Shown here piece by piece: positions 7,023 to 15,187 of a stretch of 39,042 nucleotides of DNA. The notes beneath the pieces were generated by a model. The model made no database searches, was not told the DNA's origin, and worked only from the letters and a program-made list of their open reading frames with translations. The DNA lies in contig JBBKWJ010000078.1 in assembly GCA_037968895.1 (NCBI GenBank), forward strand, positions 1 through 39,042. Direction: 5' to 3'. The translations under genes were made by a program, and so were the position numbers. Source of the DNA: JBBKWJ01 sp037968895 (GTDB taxonomy: Bacteria; Actinomycetota; Acidimicrobiia; Acidimicrobiales; SZUA-35). Position 1 is the stretch's first letter; each line of letters starts with the position of its first letter.

Positions 7023-8996
7023 ATGGCTTACAAACTCGGACTCGACCTCGGCACTACAGCTTCGGCCGCCGCAATCAACATCGACGGCGATGTCTCGATG
7101 TGCACCGTGACCCATCAAGACCTTGTGATTCCGTCTGTCGTTCACCTCGGCACCGACGCAACGGTTCTCGTCGGCGAGGCGGCAGAGCGTCGAGCGAGAA
7201 CTGACCCGGCTGGTGTGGCTCGAGAGTTCAAGCGACGCTTCGGCGACCCTCTTCCACTAATCCTGAACGGTTCGCCGGTTGCGGCAAACGACCTGATGCT
7301 CGCCCTCGCGACCCATCTCGTTAACGAGGTCAGCGCACAACGAGGCGAAGGCCCACAAGAGATTGCGGTGTCCCACCCGGCAAACTGGGGCGACTACAAG
7401 GTTGCTCTGCTCTCCGACACCATCGCCAATTCGTCGCTGCCGAAACACACTCTTATTACTGAGCCAGAGGCAGCAGCCATACACGGCGCAACACAAGAGC
7501 GGATTATTCCTGGCTCGGTAATCGCGGTGTACGACCTAGGTGGGGGCACATTTGACGTCGCTCTTCTTCGCAAGCTCGTCGACGGTTGGGAACAGGTTGG
7601 ACGGCCGGGCGGAATCGAGCGACTTGGCGGTATCGACTTCGACACCGCTGTCTTCCACCATGTCATCGAGTCACTCAACATTGACTTGACCAAATTCGAC
7701 GACACCGACGCTGCAGCAATCACCGCGATGACCCGCCTGCGCGAGGAGTGTCGCGAAGCGAAACATGCGCTCTCGTCCGACACCGATGTGACCATCCCGG
7801 TTCTCCTGCCGGGAATACACGAGAGCGTGCGATTGACGAGGGCGGAGTTTGAGGCACTGATAGCTCCGGCGCTCAATCGAACCCTCGAGGTATTTGACAC
7901 CACTGTCGCGGCATCCCCCGTCGACGTCGGCGACATCGACCGAGTCCTTCTCGTTGGTGGGTCGTGCCGAATCCCGCTCGTGCATCAGACCGTCAAGAAC
8001 CATACAAAGCGGCCAGTCGACGGAAATCGCCACCCGAAACACACCGTTGCCCTAGGGGCGGCCGCAAGCCTGTCAGCCGAATCAGAGGCGAGAGAAGTGC
8101 CGCCGATGCCGCCGCCAACGCCAGCGGCCGGAGCCCCACCACGGGTACGCGACATGTACAAGCTGCCTCACATCTCCGAGGCGCCGCTGCCCGACTTCCT
8201 TCACAAGCGGAAGCCACTCGAAAACGTGCCGCCGGTGATGAGTGTCCCACCTGCGGAGCGTGTCGCCCCAACAGCTAAACCAAATGCGCCGTCGACAAAG
8301 CGTCCCACCCCTTCGACCGAGTCGCCCCCTCCAACGGCCGCCGCCGCAACGCCTTCCGCTGCGGCTGACCCCCACGCCGAACGAACGACAAACCAGGCTG
8401 CGGTCTCACCTCCGCCTCAGACACCGTCATACCAACCGACACCAACCACGCCCTCCACCAGAACTCGCAGACCCGCCGGGCAAAACAAGACCGGCAACAA
8501 AGGGCGGGCCGGGTTCATCGTTGCGGTTTGCCTTCTCCTCGTGCTTCTAGGCGGCGCCGTCTACGCGCTACTCGACTCACGCAAGGCCGACGACGTCGTC
8601 GTCGCCCCACCGACAACCCTGCCAACGCCAGAAACGACGGCGCAAACGCCTGAAACTACCCAGGCACCAACAACAACGACCACCGAAGCAGTCGATCTCG
8701 ATCCTTTGGGGCAGCCCTGTCGTTTGAGCGACCGGCCCGACCCTGCGATTCGCTATCGCGTTTCAGAGATCCCAGACGACGAGGTGCGACAGACATTGAA
8801 CGGACGCAACGTGCCAAGCATTGGAACAGTCTCTGGCATCGAATCGCGACCGATTACCGAGTTTCCCGAGTTCTCCGAACTCGACCTCACCTATGAGCAC
8901 TGCCTCGTCGATTCGCGTGGTCGAGCCTGGTGGGGCGTTCACTTTGGCAGCACTGTTGTCTGGTCGTCGACCCTCTTCATCGAGCCAGCGCCCTAG
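7023..8996 (+). CDS. Hsp70-like ATPase fused to a transmembrane tail
   Basis: The 657-residue protein begins with an actin/Hsp70 nucleotide-binding domain (about 1-355). The phosphate-1 loop LGLDLGTTASAA, phosphate-2 loop VYDLGGGTFDV and adenosine motif VLLVGGSCRIPL are all present. The DnaK substrate-binding domain is absent. Instead there is a Pro/Ala/Thr-rich stretch (about 356-490), one helix (about 497-518, FIVAVCLLLVLLGG) and an outside domain of about 140 residues with two cysteines. Such Hsp70-like proteins occur in actinobacteria, and their function is not settled. ATG 7023 is chosen because it gives the canonical N terminus. GTG 7011/7014 would add four or three residues. No ribosome site is visible. 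Confidence 0.88.
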   Translation: MAYKLGLDLGTTASAAAINIDGDVSMCTVTHQDLVIPSVVHLGTDATVLVGEAAERRARTDPAGVAREFKRRFGDPLPLILNGSPVAANDLMLALATHLVNEVSAQRGEGPQEIAVSHPANWGDYKVALLSDTIANSSLPKHTLITEPEAAAIHGATQERIIPGSVIAVYDLGGGTFDVALLRKLVDGWEQVGRPGGIERLGGIDFDTAVFHHVIESLNIDLTKFDDTDAAAITAMTRLREECREAKHALSSDTDVTIPVLLPGIHESVRLTRAEFEALIAPALNRTLEVFDTTVAASPVDVGDIDRVLLVGGSCRIPLVHQTVKNHTKRPVDGNRHPKHTVALGAAASLSAESEAREVPPMPPPTPAAGAPPRVRDMYKLPHISEAPLPDFLHKRKPLENVPPVMSVPPAERVAPTAKPNAPSTKRPTPSTESPPPTAAAATPSAAADPHAERTTNQAAVSPPPQTPSYQPTPTTPSTRTRRPAGQNKTGNKGRAGFIVAVCLLLVLLGGAVYALLDSRKADDVVVAPPTTLPTPETTAQTPETTQAPTTTTTEAVDLDPLGQPCRLSDRPDPAIRYRVSEIPDDEVRQTLNGRNVPSIGTVSGIESRPITEFPEFSELDLTYEHCLVDSRGRAWWGVHFGSTVVWSSTLFIEPAP

Positions 8997-9007
8997 CAAT
9001 GTGGTTG

Positions 9008-9034
9008 GCTCGCCTGCCCGGTTGGTCAGGGAGC
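9008..9034. terminator. Hairpin at convergent gene ends
   Basis: GCTC(G)CCTG and CAGGGAGC pair into an 8-bp stem with one bulged G and a 10-base loop. The hairpin lies 12 bases after the Hsp70-like gene stop and covers the GNAT gene stop, so it could end transcripts from both sides. There is no T-run, so intrinsic termination is uncertain. Confidence 0.35.
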
Positions 9035-9619
9035 GCGCCACATGCCCCATAGGGTCGGTCCGCCCGGCGGACTGAACTCACTCACGACCTCAAACCCAAA
9101 CCGTTCATAGAGCAGCCGGCTGCGGCGGCTCGTTGCCTCAAGATAGGCCGCTTCCTTGCGCCCATCAATCATCGCCAAGGTGTGTTGCAGCACCAGCGAG
9201 CCAAGCCCTGATCCATGGCGGGCTGGATGTACGCCAATTGAAAAGAGGTACCAGTGATCATCGGTTGGGTGATGTGGTGCCATCGCCTTCGAAAGCTGAC
9301 CAAGACGTTCGGCATCGTCCCCCACTTGTTCGAAAAGCGCTGCGCCATTGGCATCCCAGAACGCATCATCGAGGGACACTCCAGGCGGAAGCCAGAGAGA
9401 CGCAGCGTCGGCGGAGTCGGTGTCACCATCGAAGACCGCCGACGCCTCGTGCGGAATGTACGCCACACCTCCAAAGAAGTTCCAGATCGCACCGAGGAGT
9501 TCGGCCCGCCGAGCGTCTGGCAGTGCCCACACCATTACCGGGTCGTTCATGAACGCAGCAGTAAGGACCGCGGCCACACGTCCGACGTCTGAGTTCGTCG
9601 CAGTCCGCACGCCGCTCAC
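9026..9619 (-). CDS. GNAT-family N-acetyltransferase, 197 aa
   Basis: This is an acetyl-CoA-dependent acyltransferase. Its core lies in the C-terminal half: strand LFSIGVHPARHGSGLGSLVL holds the Q/RxxGxG/A pyrophosphate-binding loop (RHGSGLG), and RLLYERFGFEVV is the usual last motif. The N-terminal half (ATNSDVGRVAAVLTAAFMNDP) is the normal GNAT first helix. The acceptor substrate is unknown. The start is GTG, overlapping the stop of the upstream metallo-hydrolase by 4 bases (GTGA), so it is translationally coupled as the last gene of a minus-strand operon. In phosphonate pathways PhnO is a GNAT, but no specific similarity can be claimed by eye. Confidence 0.9.
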   Translation of the reverse strand: MSGVRTATNSDVGRVAAVLTAAFMNDPVMVWALPDARRAELLGAIWNFFGGVAYIPHEASAVFDGDTDSADAASLWLPPGVSLDDAFWDANGAALFEQVGDDAERLGQLSKAMAPHHPTDDHWYLFSIGVHPARHGSGLGSLVLQHTLAMIDGRKEAAYLEATSRRSRLLYERFGFEVVSEFSPPGGPTLWGMWRAP

Positions 9620-10539
9620 GTTGCAGCCAACGGCAGGATCACGCTGCCATCGAGATACCCGATCTCAACAAACTCGGTGTCGGGAACAACCCTGGCCAGG
9701 TTCGCCCGGATTGGCTCAGTGTCGGTTGGGACCGAGAACCCCGGCATCCAGTCGTCGTGGTGGGTGAGGATGACCTTGGCTGGGTTGAGTAATAACGCTT
9801 GACTTCCGACGAATTCGGCGAGCGATCCTTGAATCGGCTCACCATCGATGTTGCCTCGACCGGCGGCACCAAGCAGTGCAACATCGGGGTTGAGCTGTGC
9901 GATAACCCCCGACCAATGACCTGATGTGTCTTGGTAGAAGACGGAACCATCTGGAGTCGTAAAGAGGAAGACCAGCGCGCCACCATCGCCACGATCACTA
10001 TGACCAGGGGCGCTGTCGACTAAGTGTGAGACGGCGTTATCACCAAGACTGGCGAAGAGTTCCATGACTGCGGCGAAGCGTTTCTTCTGTTCCTGCCAAG
10101 TTACGCCGAGGTCACCAAGGCACGCCTCATCTGGTTGGGCCATTTGCCCCTGCGACCAGACACAGGAGTGTTGACTTGGGTACACCGAAACCGTCACCCC
10201 GTTTCCGAGATCGACGGTCTCACCGCCGCCGACGCAAATCATGCGATCGAGGGGAACGCCAGCCTCTTCCATCACCCTCGCCGACTCGTAGCTACAGATG
10301 AGGGTTGCATTCGTGTTCGCCATGATCCGCTCGGCGCCGTAGAGATGATCAAAGTGCGCATGCCCGATGACAATCCAGTCACACTCGTCGACGACATCGG
10401 CGGTGAGGAGATCACCAGCGGAGTCCCGTGGCCCGGCAGCGCCTTCCATCCGGTCGATGTAGGCGTCGAGGAAGATGGTCAGGCCGGCAGTCTTCATGCG
10501 GAATGTGGCACAGCCGTACCAATCAAGCGTTGTTGTCAT
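9616..10539 (-). CDS. Metallo-beta-lactamase-fold hydrolase (UlaG-like)
   Basis: This is a 307-residue binuclear metal hydrolase. The zinc motif HxHxDH appears as HAHFDH (His60, His62, Asp64, His65). Further likely ligands are His in DSAPGHSDRGDGG, Asp in VFYQDTSGHW and His in LTHHDDWMP. The architecture resembles L-ascorbate-6-phosphate lactonase (UlaG) and related phosphodiesterase/lactonase enzymes rather than beta-lactamases. No export signal is present. Start and stop both overlap neighbours by 4 bases (ATGA upstream, GTGA downstream), so its expression is tied to the phosphodiesterase-PhyH-GNAT operon. The substrate is unknown. Confidence 0.88.
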   Translation of the reverse strand: MTTTLDWYGCATFRMKTAGLTIFLDAYIDRMEGAAGPRDSAGDLLTADVVDECDWIVIGHAHFDHLYGAERIMANTNATLICSYESARVMEEAGVPLDRMICVGGGETVDLGNGVTVSVYPSQHSCVWSQGQMAQPDEACLGDLGVTWQEQKKRFAAVMELFASLGDNAVSHLVDSAPGHSDRGDGGALVFLFTTPDGSVFYQDTSGHWSGVIAQLNPDVALLGAAGRGNIDGEPIQGSLAEFVGSQALLLNPAKVILTHHDDWMPGFSVPTDTEPIRANLARVVPDTEFVEIGYLDGSVILPLAAT

Positions 10540-11294
10540 GAAACAGGTCTCCCAAGGAAGTCGTCGCTAATACTTATTCGAACCCGTTCGCCGTCGAAGT
10601 CGCCACCGGAGTCGGCGAACACTTGGCGTTTGTCGGCGTAGTACCGCTCCCGGTGATCTCCATTCGAGACCGCGTTGTACGTCAAGAACCCAGCCCGACG
10701 CGAGCGCGTTGTGGTGTTGGTACCACTGCGATGGGGCACATAGGAGTCGAAGAAAAGTAGATCTCCTGCTTCGAGTGGAACGCTCTGCCATGGGAGGCCA
10801 GCGGCTACTGCGGCGGCAATACGACCCCGATCATCGGTCGGAAGCTTGCCGTTCTCGTAACCTTCAGCCACGAACAGACACCCGCTCTCCTCTGTTGCTG
10901 AATCGAGCGGAACCATGACCGAAATGTGGTGATCGACGAATCGATACGCAACTGCGTCCTGGTGTGGAGCGAACCCGCCGCCGCCCGGATGTTTGTAGTT
11001 GATCTTCTCCTTGAACAACACGGCTGGTTCTCCAAAGAGTTCGGCCAAGATGGCAGGAATAGTGCCGCTCGTCATTAGTTCTCGGAGCACCTGGCTTTCG
11101 GCTAAGAAATCTTCGCTGCGAGCGAGTACTGGGCCTTCGTCGGTCTGTTCGAAGTGATGGAGACCGGGGCCGCCATCTACGGCCCAGGCCGCAACGGCGC
11201 CAACCGCAGTCTGGATGAGCGCGACTTCATCTGCGCCCAACGCATCGCGCACGACCAGCCAACCATCGCGACGAAACCCCTCTGAATCGATCAT
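10536..11294 (-). CDS. Phytanoyl-CoA dioxygenase (PhyH) family protein
   Basis: This is an Fe(II)/2-oxoglutarate-dependent oxygenase of 252 residues, typical for bacterial PhyH proteins. The metal triad is His111-x-Asp113 (APHQDA) and distal His188 (SYVPHRSG), with Arg residues at 197-200 suited to bind 2-oxoglutarate. The family hydroxylates lipids, ectoine, alkylphosphonates (PhnY) and secondary metabolites, so the substrate is open. The reading frame continues upstream to 11510, but ATG 11294 is chosen because it forms an ATGA overlap with the phosphodiesterase stop and gives the usual family N terminus (DGWLVVRDAL). The stop overlaps the next gene in the same way. Confidence 0.9.
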   Translation of the reverse strand: MIDSEGFRRDGWLVVRDALGADEVALIQTAVGAVAAWAVDGGPGLHHFEQTDEGPVLARSEDFLAESQVLRELMTSGTIPAILAELFGEPAVLFKEKINYKHPGGGGFAPHQDAVAYRFVDHHISVMVPLDSATEESGCLFVAEGYENGKLPTDDRGRIAAAVAAGLPWQSVPLEAGDLLFFDSYVPHRSGTNTTTRSRRAGFLTYNAVSNGDHRERYYADKRQVFADSGGDFDGERVRISISDDFLGRPVS

Positions 11295-12352
11295 GGGAGT
11301 GGCTCCAGATCGAGCGCCTCGGCAATGAGCGGCGCCCAGTGAAGCACTGAAACTGGCTTTGTCGTCACGAACTCGACGATCGCCGGAACGCGCGCGTGCG
11401 CACCAGACACAATCGCGAGCTGGGTTCGACATCGGGGGCTGCCATGTTGCCCGTGGATCGGTATCGGGGTCGTTCCGAACGACCGGCCGGCGATGGTCCA
11501 CACCATCCACACATCTGGACCAATCAACTCCAACGACTCGACACCGTCCACAGCCAGGATGGCAGCGTGCTCGGCGTCGCCCAGCAGTCCGTGCACAAGA
11601 GCGGCCGTACCCTCATGCACGACGTCGAGGTGCCCAAATGGGGCTAGCGCTTCGACGAGCTCGATCGGCACGAGATCAGTGATCGCCTCCTGATCATGGT
11701 CGGAAACCGTGATCAGAATGGTGTCGGCCCACCGATCAGCTAGTTCGTCGACCAACATCCCGTACGCTTCATCGGTCGCCCGATACTGGGCCAGTGCCTC
11801 CTCGGAGTCGGGACCATACAGATGCGACGTGGTGTCTGGCTGATTGAGATGGAGCACCACAAAATCTGCATCGAGGGAGGCGGCTCGCGTCGCGGCAACC
11901 ACGGCGACGTCGGCCGGATAACCGAACTCACATCGCGTGGTGCCTTCAGGGATCCAACCACCTGGTGGCCAGACCTCGGTCGCAGCCTCGCCCCCCATCT
12001 GTGCCACCAACTTGTGATCACCAACGATGAGCACAGACCTGCCGCCGGCGTTAGCCACCCGATCGAACAACGTTTGAGCGCGTGGCCCCGCCTTTGGGGC
12101 TGGAACCCAACCGTCACCCTCGATCCATGTGTGATTGCCGTAGACACCGGTGTGCACTGGGTCAGCCCCGGTCACAAATGCGGCGTGGTTAGCGTAGGTC
12201 ACCGAAACGGGCAACGATGTTGCGCCCCTCGCCGCTCGACCGCCAGAGCGAACTTGCTTCCAAAGATGAGGCGTGAGTGCGTCAGAAACGAATCTATGCG
12301 GCATCGCGTCGATGATGATCATCACCACACGAGTTTGAGGAGCCGTCTTCAT
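11291..12352 (-). CDS. Type I phosphodiesterase / nucleotide pyrophosphatase family protein
   Basis: This 353-residue alkaline-phosphatase-superfamily enzyme hydrolyses phosphodiester, pyrophosphate or phosphonate bonds with two zinc ions. Visible ligands are Asp15 (IIIDAMP), nucleophile Thr52 (VTYANHAAFVTG), Asp173 and His177 (QPDTTSH), Asp218-His219 (VSDHDQ) and His303 (HGQHGSP). Spacing matches the NPP family, which also includes phosphonoacetate hydrolase. No signal peptide is seen, so it is probably cytoplasmic. It begins the run of four genes joined by 4-base overlaps. No clear ribosome site precedes ATG 12352. A 74-base gap separates it from the small membrane gene. Confidence 0.9.
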   Translation of the reverse strand: MKTAPQTRVVMIIIDAMPHRFVSDALTPHLWKQVRSGGRAARGATSLPVSVTYANHAAFVTGADPVHTGVYGNHTWIEGDGWVPAPKAGPRAQTLFDRVANAGGRSVLIVGDHKLVAQMGGEAATEVWPPGGWIPEGTTRCEFGYPADVAVVAATRAASLDADFVVLHLNQPDTTSHLYGPDSEEALAQYRATDEAYGMLVDELADRWADTILITVSDHDQEAITDLVPIELVEALAPFGHLDVVHEGTAALVHGLLGDAEHAAILAVDGVESLELIGPDVWMVWTIAGRSFGTTPIPIHGQHGSPRCRTQLAIVSGAHARVPAIVEFVTTKPVSVLHWAPLIAEALDLEPLP

Positions 12353-12426
12353 CAGCTCATCTTGTCATGCGGCTAGCTAAATCGTGAACTATGCCCGAGG
12401 CGTCCGGATTCCGACCGCTCTGGACA

Positions 12427-12540
12427 TCAGGTTCTCACGCCGAGGTATGACACGATCACGAGAAAGACAACGACCGAGATCATCAAGATCGCACCAGCGA
12501 GCTTTGGGTGTGATGGTGCATTGTCTGGCCGTTGGTTCAT
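12427..12540 (-). CDS. Small single-helix membrane protein, 37 aa
   Basis: This short gene encodes a polar N terminus (MNQRPDNAPSHPKLA), one strongly hydrophobic helix (about residues 15-34, AILMISVVVFLVIVSYLG) and a short basic end. The ATG lies 2 bases after the patatin stop codon (TGACGATG), the classic layout for translational coupling. Codon use looks like the neighbours. It might anchor or regulate the patatin or another operon product. It resembles no family I recognise, and it could still be chance, although the helix and the spacing argue against that. Confidence 0.6.
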   Translation of the reverse strand: MNQRPDNAPSHPKLAGAILMISVVVFLVIVSYLGVRT

Positions 12541-12542
12541 CG

Positions 12543-13367
12543 TCAACTCGTCTCATATGCCGCTTCAACTCGACCATAGGCTACTGCCGAGTAGGCATCA
12601 TGGTCCCGCCTGTGTTCGAGATCAGCGGCTCGAGGCGCAACGACGACCACCGGCTTACGAGCACTCCGCCATGGTGTTAACTCAGCCGCGAGTAACGCCC
12701 GGTGAGTCCGAGTGAGCCACGGACCGCCGTCCGTTGTCACCATTGGCGCCAGTACAACGAGCAAGTCGTGGTCGTCAGGAGAAATGAGGTCTGCATTCGT
12801 CGGCGAATGGACGGCTCCATCGATGAGCGTCGTACCGTCGATCGTGACTGGTGCGCTCGACCCTGGAATGGCCGCCGATGCGTACAGCGCCTTTGTTGGC
12901 TGATTACTCGTCGCCAGCTGAGTGATATGTCTGGTCCCCGACCGACGGACGACGGCGATCGTTCGCAATCCGGGATGGTATGGCTCGCTAGCGACTGGAT
13001 ACGAGGCCACCCTCCGGCCAGCGGGGCTACCGAGTGCGAGAAGTCGGCCCCCAAGTCTGCGGCCAGGAACTACGACCCGATCAGACCAAAGCGGATCGAG
13101 GACCCCAAGGCCACCCGAGATCCGAGTGAGCCCAGCCAGAACGTCAGGATTGACCGATTGACTCAGCGCTGCGTCGGGCACCCGGATATGAGCCGCCCGA
13201 AGGGCGCCAATAGAAGTCCCAATCACTGTGGTTGCCGATGACGGGTGCCACCCGGCCAGATCATTGAGAGCAGCGAGTGCGCCGCGAATGAAGGCCCCTC
13301 CCGCCTCGCCGCCCGCGCCAAGTACGAGTCCAACACGAGCACCTTCACCGTGAGTCGAATGAAACAC
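12543..13367 (-). CDS. Patatin-like phospholipase
   Basis: This is a Ser-Asp dyad acyl hydrolase of 274 residues. The oxyanion glycine-rich loop is GAGGEAGG (17-24), the nucleophile Ser52 is in GTSIG (GxSxG), and Asp183 is in DGA, where the family has DGG/DGA. RssA/ExoU-type patatins act on phospholipids or other acyl esters. There is no signal peptide. The GTG start at 13367 has no ribosome site but has CATACT 6 bases upstream, suggesting a leaderless mRNA. It is the first gene of the minus-strand series that continues through the small membrane protein to the phosphodiesterase operon. Confidence 0.9.
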   Translation of the reverse strand: MFHSTHGEGARVGLVLGAGGEAGGAFIRGALAALNDLAGWHPSSATTVIGTSIGALRAAHIRVPDAALSQSVNPDVLAGLTRISGGLGVLDPLWSDRVVVPGRRLGGRLLALGSPAGRRVASYPVASEPYHPGLRTIAVVRRSGTRHITQLATSNQPTKALYASAAIPGSSAPVTIDGTTLIDGAVHSPTNADLISPDDHDLLVVLAPMVTTDGGPWLTRTHRALLAAELTPWRSARKPVVVVAPRAADLEHRRDHDAYSAVAYGRVEAAYETS

Positions 13368-13373
13368 GACGCG

Positions 13374-13379
13374 AGTATG
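13374..13379 (-). promoter_or_regulatory. Candidate -10 of the patatin operon, leaderless
   Basis: CATACT on the minus strand ends 6 bases before the GTG start at 13367, the same spacing as at merR and the alpha/beta hydrolase. No convincing -35 is visible. Confidence 0.4.
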
Positions 13380-13466
13380 CCGCGACGGACCAACCGATGC
13401 ATCGAGATACCGTGTCGGTTCTGCCGCGCTGCGGCGAGCATCTCGGCAAACGAGAGAAACGTTGTG

Positions 13467-14249
13467 ATGGACATTTCCCCCGATATCGATCCGGTCGTGG
13501 CCAAGGCCTTAGAAGGGGCTGCACCCGGCCGACTCGTGCGATACACGGGCAAAGTGGTTCGTGGTGCAGCTAAAACCCGCGATCAGATTCCGTCGTACGC
13601 CGACCACTGGCGGCTCGAGTCGATCGCGTCGCTCACCGCTTCGACTCCAGTCCTTGTGGTTTTCGGCGACTCGCTCGGTCAGGGAATCGGCGCATCGTCT
13701 CCAGACCTTGGGTATGTCGGCCTGCTGCGAGAGCTCCTCAAGGAAGAAGCAGGGAGCGAGATTGCCGTGCTGAACCTCTCCCGCTCTGGCGCCAGAATCG
13801 ATGATGTGGTTTCGCTGCAATTACCTGCATTCGCCGCCTCCGGTATCCGGCCATTCGCGGCCGTCTGCACCGTTGGCAGCAACGATCTTCTGCGCTCGGT
13901 GCGGTTGATCAAGACGTCGCGGAAGGTTCGCACGCTGGTCGAAGGCTTGCCTGCAGGAGCTGTTCTTGCGACAGTGCCAGCAAAAGGCAGTCTGGCGGCA
14001 AAGCTCCTGAACCGACTCATCAAGTACGAAGTCGGGAACCAGGGCGTCGCCCTTGCCGACGTTGGCGCGGCGCTCACGTCGTGGCGGGGTCACCTTGCTG
14101 GCGACGGCTTCCATCCAAACGACAAGGGGTACAGGATCTGGGGCCGAGAGTTCGCAGTAGCCCTCGGGTATCAGCCAGAAGCAGAGCCCGAACCAGGGCC
14201 AGAGTCGACCAAAGCCACTACTCCTGCCGGTCTTGATGCGGTTGAATAG
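13467..14249 (+). CDS. SGNH/GDSL-family hydrolase, 260 aa
   Basis: This is an esterase/lipase-type hydrolase. Block I is VVFGDSLGQG with nucleophile Ser69. Block II has the Gly in NLSRSGARIDD, block III the Asn in CTVGSNDLL, and block V is DGFHPNDKGY with Asp and His of the triad. No signal peptide is present from the chosen start. ATG 13467 (GTG 13464 adjacent, in frame) is used because the upstream reading frame back to 13245 overlaps the divergent patatin gene and lacks family similarity. It is divergent from patatin across 99 bases and 26 bases before an ABC exporter. The paired lipolytic genes hint at lipid handling. Confidence 0.88.
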   Translation: MDISPDIDPVVAKALEGAAPGRLVRYTGKVVRGAAKTRDQIPSYADHWRLESIASLTASTPVLVVFGDSLGQGIGASSPDLGYVGLLRELLKEEAGSEIAVLNLSRSGARIDDVVSLQLPAFAASGIRPFAAVCTVGSNDLLRSVRLIKTSRKVRTLVEGLPAGAVLATVPAKGSLAAKLLNRLIKYEVGNQGVALADVGAALTSWRGHLAGDGFHPNDKGYRIWGREFAVALGYQPEAEPEPGPESTKATTPAGLDAVE

Positions 14250-14275
14250 ACAGTGAGCCACGTCTGGGGGCACGA

Positions 14276-15184
14276 ATGCAGGCCGCAATTGCGACAACTG
14301 ATCTGACCAAAAGATACGGTGCGTTCACTGCTATTGACCAGGTAAACCTCAGCGTACGACAAGGCGAGGTGTTCGGGTTTCTCGGCCCAAACGGCTCGGG
14401 CAAGTCCACCACGATTCGGTGCATCCTCGATCTCGCTCGACCAACAGAGGGAACAGCGACGGTTCTCGGCTTAGACAGCCGAGCTGATGCCGTCGAGATT
14501 CATCGCCGTGTCGGCTACTGCCCCGGCGACCTGGCCTTGTACCCGAAGCTCACGGGCTACGAGACAGTCGAGTACCTCGGCAATCTCAGAGGAGGTGTCG
14601 ATAAGGCGGTCGTTGAGTCGCTCGCTCAGCGCTTCGATGCTGATCTGTCGCGACGATGCGGCGAGTACTCGTCTGGCAACCGGCAGAAGATTGGCCTGAT
14701 ACAGGCGTTCATGCATCGTCCGGAGCTACTCGTTCTCGATGAGCCAAGCACCGGGCTCGACCCTCTCGTCCAGCAATCGCTCCATGAACTTATTGCCGAG
14801 GTCCGCGACGATGGACGAACCGTCTTCCTTTCTAGCCACACCCTGTCAGAGGTCGAGAGGGTCGCCGACCGAGTAGGCATCATTCGGCACGGAGAACTTG
14901 TTGAAGTGGCCGCCATCAGTGACCTGAAAGCCATCGCCATTCATCGCCTCGACTTCGAGTTTGCCCTCGAACCAGATGCCGCCACGTTGCGCAAGTTTCC
15001 TGGCGTTCGAGACGTAACCGGCGACGGCAGGCACCTCAGCCTCTTCTACGAAGGTTCGCTCGATGCGATCCTCGTGGAAGCGTCTCAGTACGGCGTGACA
15101 AGTATCCGCAGCCACGATGCTGATCTAGAGGAGATCTTCCTCGAGTACTACCGCGATCCCGGAACGACAGGCGAGAGTCGATAG
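14276..15184 (+). CDS. ABC transporter ATP-binding protein
   Basis: This is the ATPase subunit of an ABC-2-type exporter, 302 residues. Walker A GPNGSGKST is at residues 37-45. The signature appears as SSGNRQ (a variant of LSGGQ) near residue 130. Walker B is LLVLDEPSTGLDP near residue 150, and the switch His is in SSHTLSE. The C-terminal 80 residues form the extra domain common in DrrA-like drug or lipid exporters. GGGGG lies 5 bases before the ATG. The permease gene follows after 3 bases, so the two are co-translated. Cargo is unknown. Confidence 0.94.
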   Translation: MQAAIATTDLTKRYGAFTAIDQVNLSVRQGEVFGFLGPNGSGKSTTIRCILDLARPTEGTATVLGLDSRADAVEIHRRVGYCPGDLALYPKLTGYETVEYLGNLRGGVDKAVVESLAQRFDADLSRRCGEYSSGNRQKIGLIQAFMHRPELLVLDEPSTGLDPLVQQSLHELIAEVRDDGRTVFLSSHTLSEVERVADRVGIIRHGELVEVAAISDLKAIAIHRLDFEFALEPDAATLRKFPGVRDVTGDGRHLSLFYEGSLDAILVEASQYGVTSIRSHDADLEEIFLEYYRDPGTTGESR

Positions 15185-15187
15185 GCC

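Noticed and set aside
11295..11510. N-terminal extension of the PhyH-type gene up to 11510
   Set aside because: It would overlap the phosphodiesterase by 220 bases and shows no PhyH similarity. ATG 11294 gives the ATGA overlap and the family N terminus.
9616..12352. Calling the operon a phosphonate (phn) cluster outright
   Set aside because: Only superfamily-level parallels are visible. No phnZ, phnW, phnX, C-P lyase or phosphonate transporter gene is in the window.
12389..12577. A 62-codon minus-strand frame in the gap after patatin
   Set aside because: It overlaps the patatin 3' end and is out of frame with the hydrophobic 37-residue frame, which has better position, composition and coupling.
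13245..13466. Upstream extension of the SGNH hydrolase
   Set aside because: It runs antisense into the patatin start and lacks similarity. The hydrolase domain begins after ATG 13467.
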